Origin: an uncultured bacterium
GTDB taxonomy: Bacteria > Patescibacteriota > Saccharimonadia > Saccharimonadales > Saccharimonadaceae
Reading direction: 5' to 3'
NCBI GenBank assembly: GCA_903889015.1
Contig: CAISVS010000152.1
Location: 1-7,210, forward strand
DNA length: 7,210 bases
Shown here: piece by piece, positions 5,908-7,210 of the stretch
How the letters are laid out: each line of letters opens with the position of its first letter
How positions within the stretch are numbered: the first letter of the stretch is position 1
Notes under the pieces: model-generated
Databases searched by the model: none
What the model saw: the letters and a program-made list of their open reading frames with translations, nothing else
Told to the model about the DNA's origin: nothing
Program-made: the position numbers and the translations under genes

Positions 5908-6010
5908 AAATTTTTGTATTAATTTTACAATTTACCTCTTATGAAACACTTTAGCATAAGAAATATGTTCAAAGCAATAGACGAGGTGTTATATATAAAC
6001 AAGGTATCGC

Positions 6011-6039
6011 TTGAGTGAACACAATTTATCCGTTATAAT
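6011..6039 (+). promoter_or_regulatory. gyrB promoter
   Basis: TTGAGT (6011-6016), a 17-bp spacer and a perfect TATAAT (6034-6039) form a near-consensus sigma70-type promoter. Start of transcription is expected near 6046, leaving a leader of about 44 nt before the GTG start. The rest of the 182-bp divergent region 5908-6089 shows no repeat or RNA element I can support. Confidence 0.75.
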
Positions 6040-6076
6040 GGTAATATTGTAAATAGCAGAGTAGTCTGGAATAGAT

Positions 6077-6083
6077 AAGGGAG
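6077..6083 (+). promoter_or_regulatory. Shine-Dalgarno fixing the GTG start of gyrB
   Basis: AAGGGAG lies six bases upstream of GTG at 6090, a near-ideal site. It supports GTG over any downstream ATG as the start, and the resulting N-terminus aligns with normal GyrB proteins. Confidence 0.8.
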
Positions 6084-6089
6084 TTAATA

Positions 6090-7210
6090 GTGGCTAAACA
6101 AAAAGTTGATAATACATACGATGGATCGCAGATTCAGGTTCTTGAGGGTCTTGATCCAGTACGTAAACGCCCAGGTATGTACATTGGTAGTACCGGCTAT
6201 GATGGTCTGCATCATTTAATCAAAGAAATTGCCGATAACTGTGTTGACGAGGCAATTGCTGGCTATGCTACCAAGATTAACGTTATTATGCTGGCTGATG
6301 GCGGCGTAACGATATCTGATGATGGCCGTGGTATTCCGGTTGATAAACACCCAAAGACTGGCATGAGCACGCTAGAGACGGCTTTGACCATCTTGCACGC
6401 GGGTGGAAAATTTGGTGGTGGTGGATATAAGGTATCATCAGGACTTCACGGAGTTGGATCAAGTGTTGTTAACGCTTTGTCGACTCGTTTGATTGCTGAA
6501 GTTGTCCGTGAACATCAATTGTATCGAATCGAATTTGCGCAAGGTGTCACACAAGGTCAATTACAAAAACTTGGCAAAACTGATCGTGTCAACGGAACGA
6601 CAATTACATTTTATCCAGACCCAACTATATTTAAAGAAACTACTGAATTTGATTACAAATGGGTAGTTAATTATCTGCGCCACCAAGCCTACCTGACAAA
6701 AGGCATTTATGTTGCCGTCAAAGATGAGCGCACTAATGAACGTGATGCCTTTTACTTTGAAGGTGGTATTCAAAGTTACGTCCGACATTTGAATGTTGGC
6801 AAAGATGTCGCCAGTGATAATGTCTTTTATGTTGAAAAACAGGTTGAAGAATCAATGGTTGAAATCGCTATTCAATATAACGATTCGTTTGTTGAAATTG
6901 TAAAGCCATTCGCTAACAACGTCTTGACTCCCGAAGGTGGAACGCACTTGGTTGGATTTAGGTCGGCGCTAACACGTGTTATTAATGACTATGCCCGCAA
7001 GAGTGGACTACTTAAAGAAAAAGAAGAAAACTTGACCGGTGATGATATCCGCGAAGGTTTGACGGCGATTATTTTAGTTAAATTACCAGATCCACAATTC
7101 GAGGGTCAGACTAAAAGTAAATTGGGTAACCCAGAAGTTCGACGCTATGTCGAACAGGTAATGAACGAGTACTTCTCGTATTATCTGGACGAAAACCCAA
7201 ATGTTGCTAA
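6090..7210 (+). CDS. gyrB: DNA gyrase subunit B, N-terminal part (runs off the window)
   Basis: This is the ATPase subunit of the A2B2 type IIA topoisomerase that introduces negative supercoils. The first 373 codons are present, slightly over half of a usual GyrB. Seen: the N-terminal LDPVRKRPGMYIG; the GHKL (Bergerat) ATP site with Glu46 (general base) and Asn50 in EIADN, DDGRGIP (77-83), and the glycine-rich lid GGKFGGGGYKVSSGLHGVG (105-123); and the transducer-domain QTKSKLGN (340-347), whose lysine contacts the ATP gamma-phosphate. The lid has SSG where many bacteria have SGG, a mild variation. The TOPRIM and C-terminal parts lie beyond the window. The start is GTG, supported by AAGGGAG and a consensus-like promoter. 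ParE is the main alternative, since it shares all these motifs; the family cannot be finally separated without the C-terminal half. Confidence 0.95.
   Translation, partial: MAKQKVDNTYDGSQIQVLEGLDPVRKRPGMYIGSTGYDGLHHLIKEIADNCVDEAIAGYATKINVIMLADGGVTISDDGRGIPVDKHPKTGMSTLETALTILHAGGKFGGGGYKVSSGLHGVGSSVVNALSTRLIAEVVREHQLYRIEFAQGVTQGQLQKLGKTDRVNGTTITFYPDPTIFKETTEFDYKWVVNYLRHQAYLTKGIYVAVKDERTNERDAFYFEGGIQSYVRHLNVGKDVASDNVFYVEKQVEESMVEIAIQYNDSFVEIVKPFANNVLTPEGGTHLVGFRSALTRVINDYARKSGLLKEKEENLTGDDIREGLTAIILVKLPDPQFEGQTKSKLGNPEVRRYVEQVMNEYFSYYLDENPNVA

Noticed and set aside
6561..6788. 75-codon minus-strand frame opposite gyrB
   Set aside because: Antisense shadow of a clear gyrB coding region.

Overview
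The window looks like a chromosomal segment of a Candidatus Patescibacteria (CPR) genome, most likely Candidatus Saccharibacteria (TM7). This rests on remembered family resemblance, not a search. The signs are the CPR-style VirD4/TraG-like ATPase, the small membrane protein and small acidic protein directly upstream of it, and a minus-strand envelope protein with an N-terminal anchor, a DUF11-like domain and an LPxTG-like tail. The genes are AT-leaning. No in-frame TGA is seen in the genes read, so nothing suggests the TGA=Gly code of Gracilibacteria/Absconditabacteria.

Layout. (1) 1-540 is very AT-rich and holds one doubtful 93-codon reading frame, a spaced direct repeat (1-17 and 391-406) and imperfect inverted repeats. 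(2) 508-536 is an excellent sigma70-type promoter (TTGACC, 17 bp, TATTAT with an extended TGC). Downstream, about 543-918 is a hairpin-dense stretch, clearly richer in G+C than its flanks, with no credible protein. I read it as a structured non-coding RNA of about 375 nt that I cannot assign to a known family. (3) 920-937 is a perfect 18-bp palindrome against a -10-like box just before the next gene. (4) 952-4555 is a plus-strand set: a 128-aa polytopic membrane protein, a 137-aa acidic soluble protein with its own apparently leaderless promoter, and a 910-aa membrane-anchored type IV secretion/conjugation-like ATPase. (5) 4559-5907 is a convergent minus-strand pair with a 1-nt stop/start overlap: a 264-aa surface protein followed by a 184-aa two-helix membrane protein with a charged N-terminal helical region. 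(6) 5908-6089 is a divergent intergenic region carrying a consensus-like promoter and Shine-Dalgarno for gyrB. (7) 6090 to the window end is the first 373 codons of gyrB.

How the parts may work together: the plus-strand set looks like part of an envelope-spanning DNA or protein translocation apparatus. The ATPase would be the motor or coupling protein, and the two small proteins possible partners. The minus-strand pair encodes envelope proteins of unknown role that may or may not belong to it. gyrB is a housekeeping neighbour. The most interesting element is the unassigned structured RNA with its own promoter, immediately upstream of the secretion-like operon.
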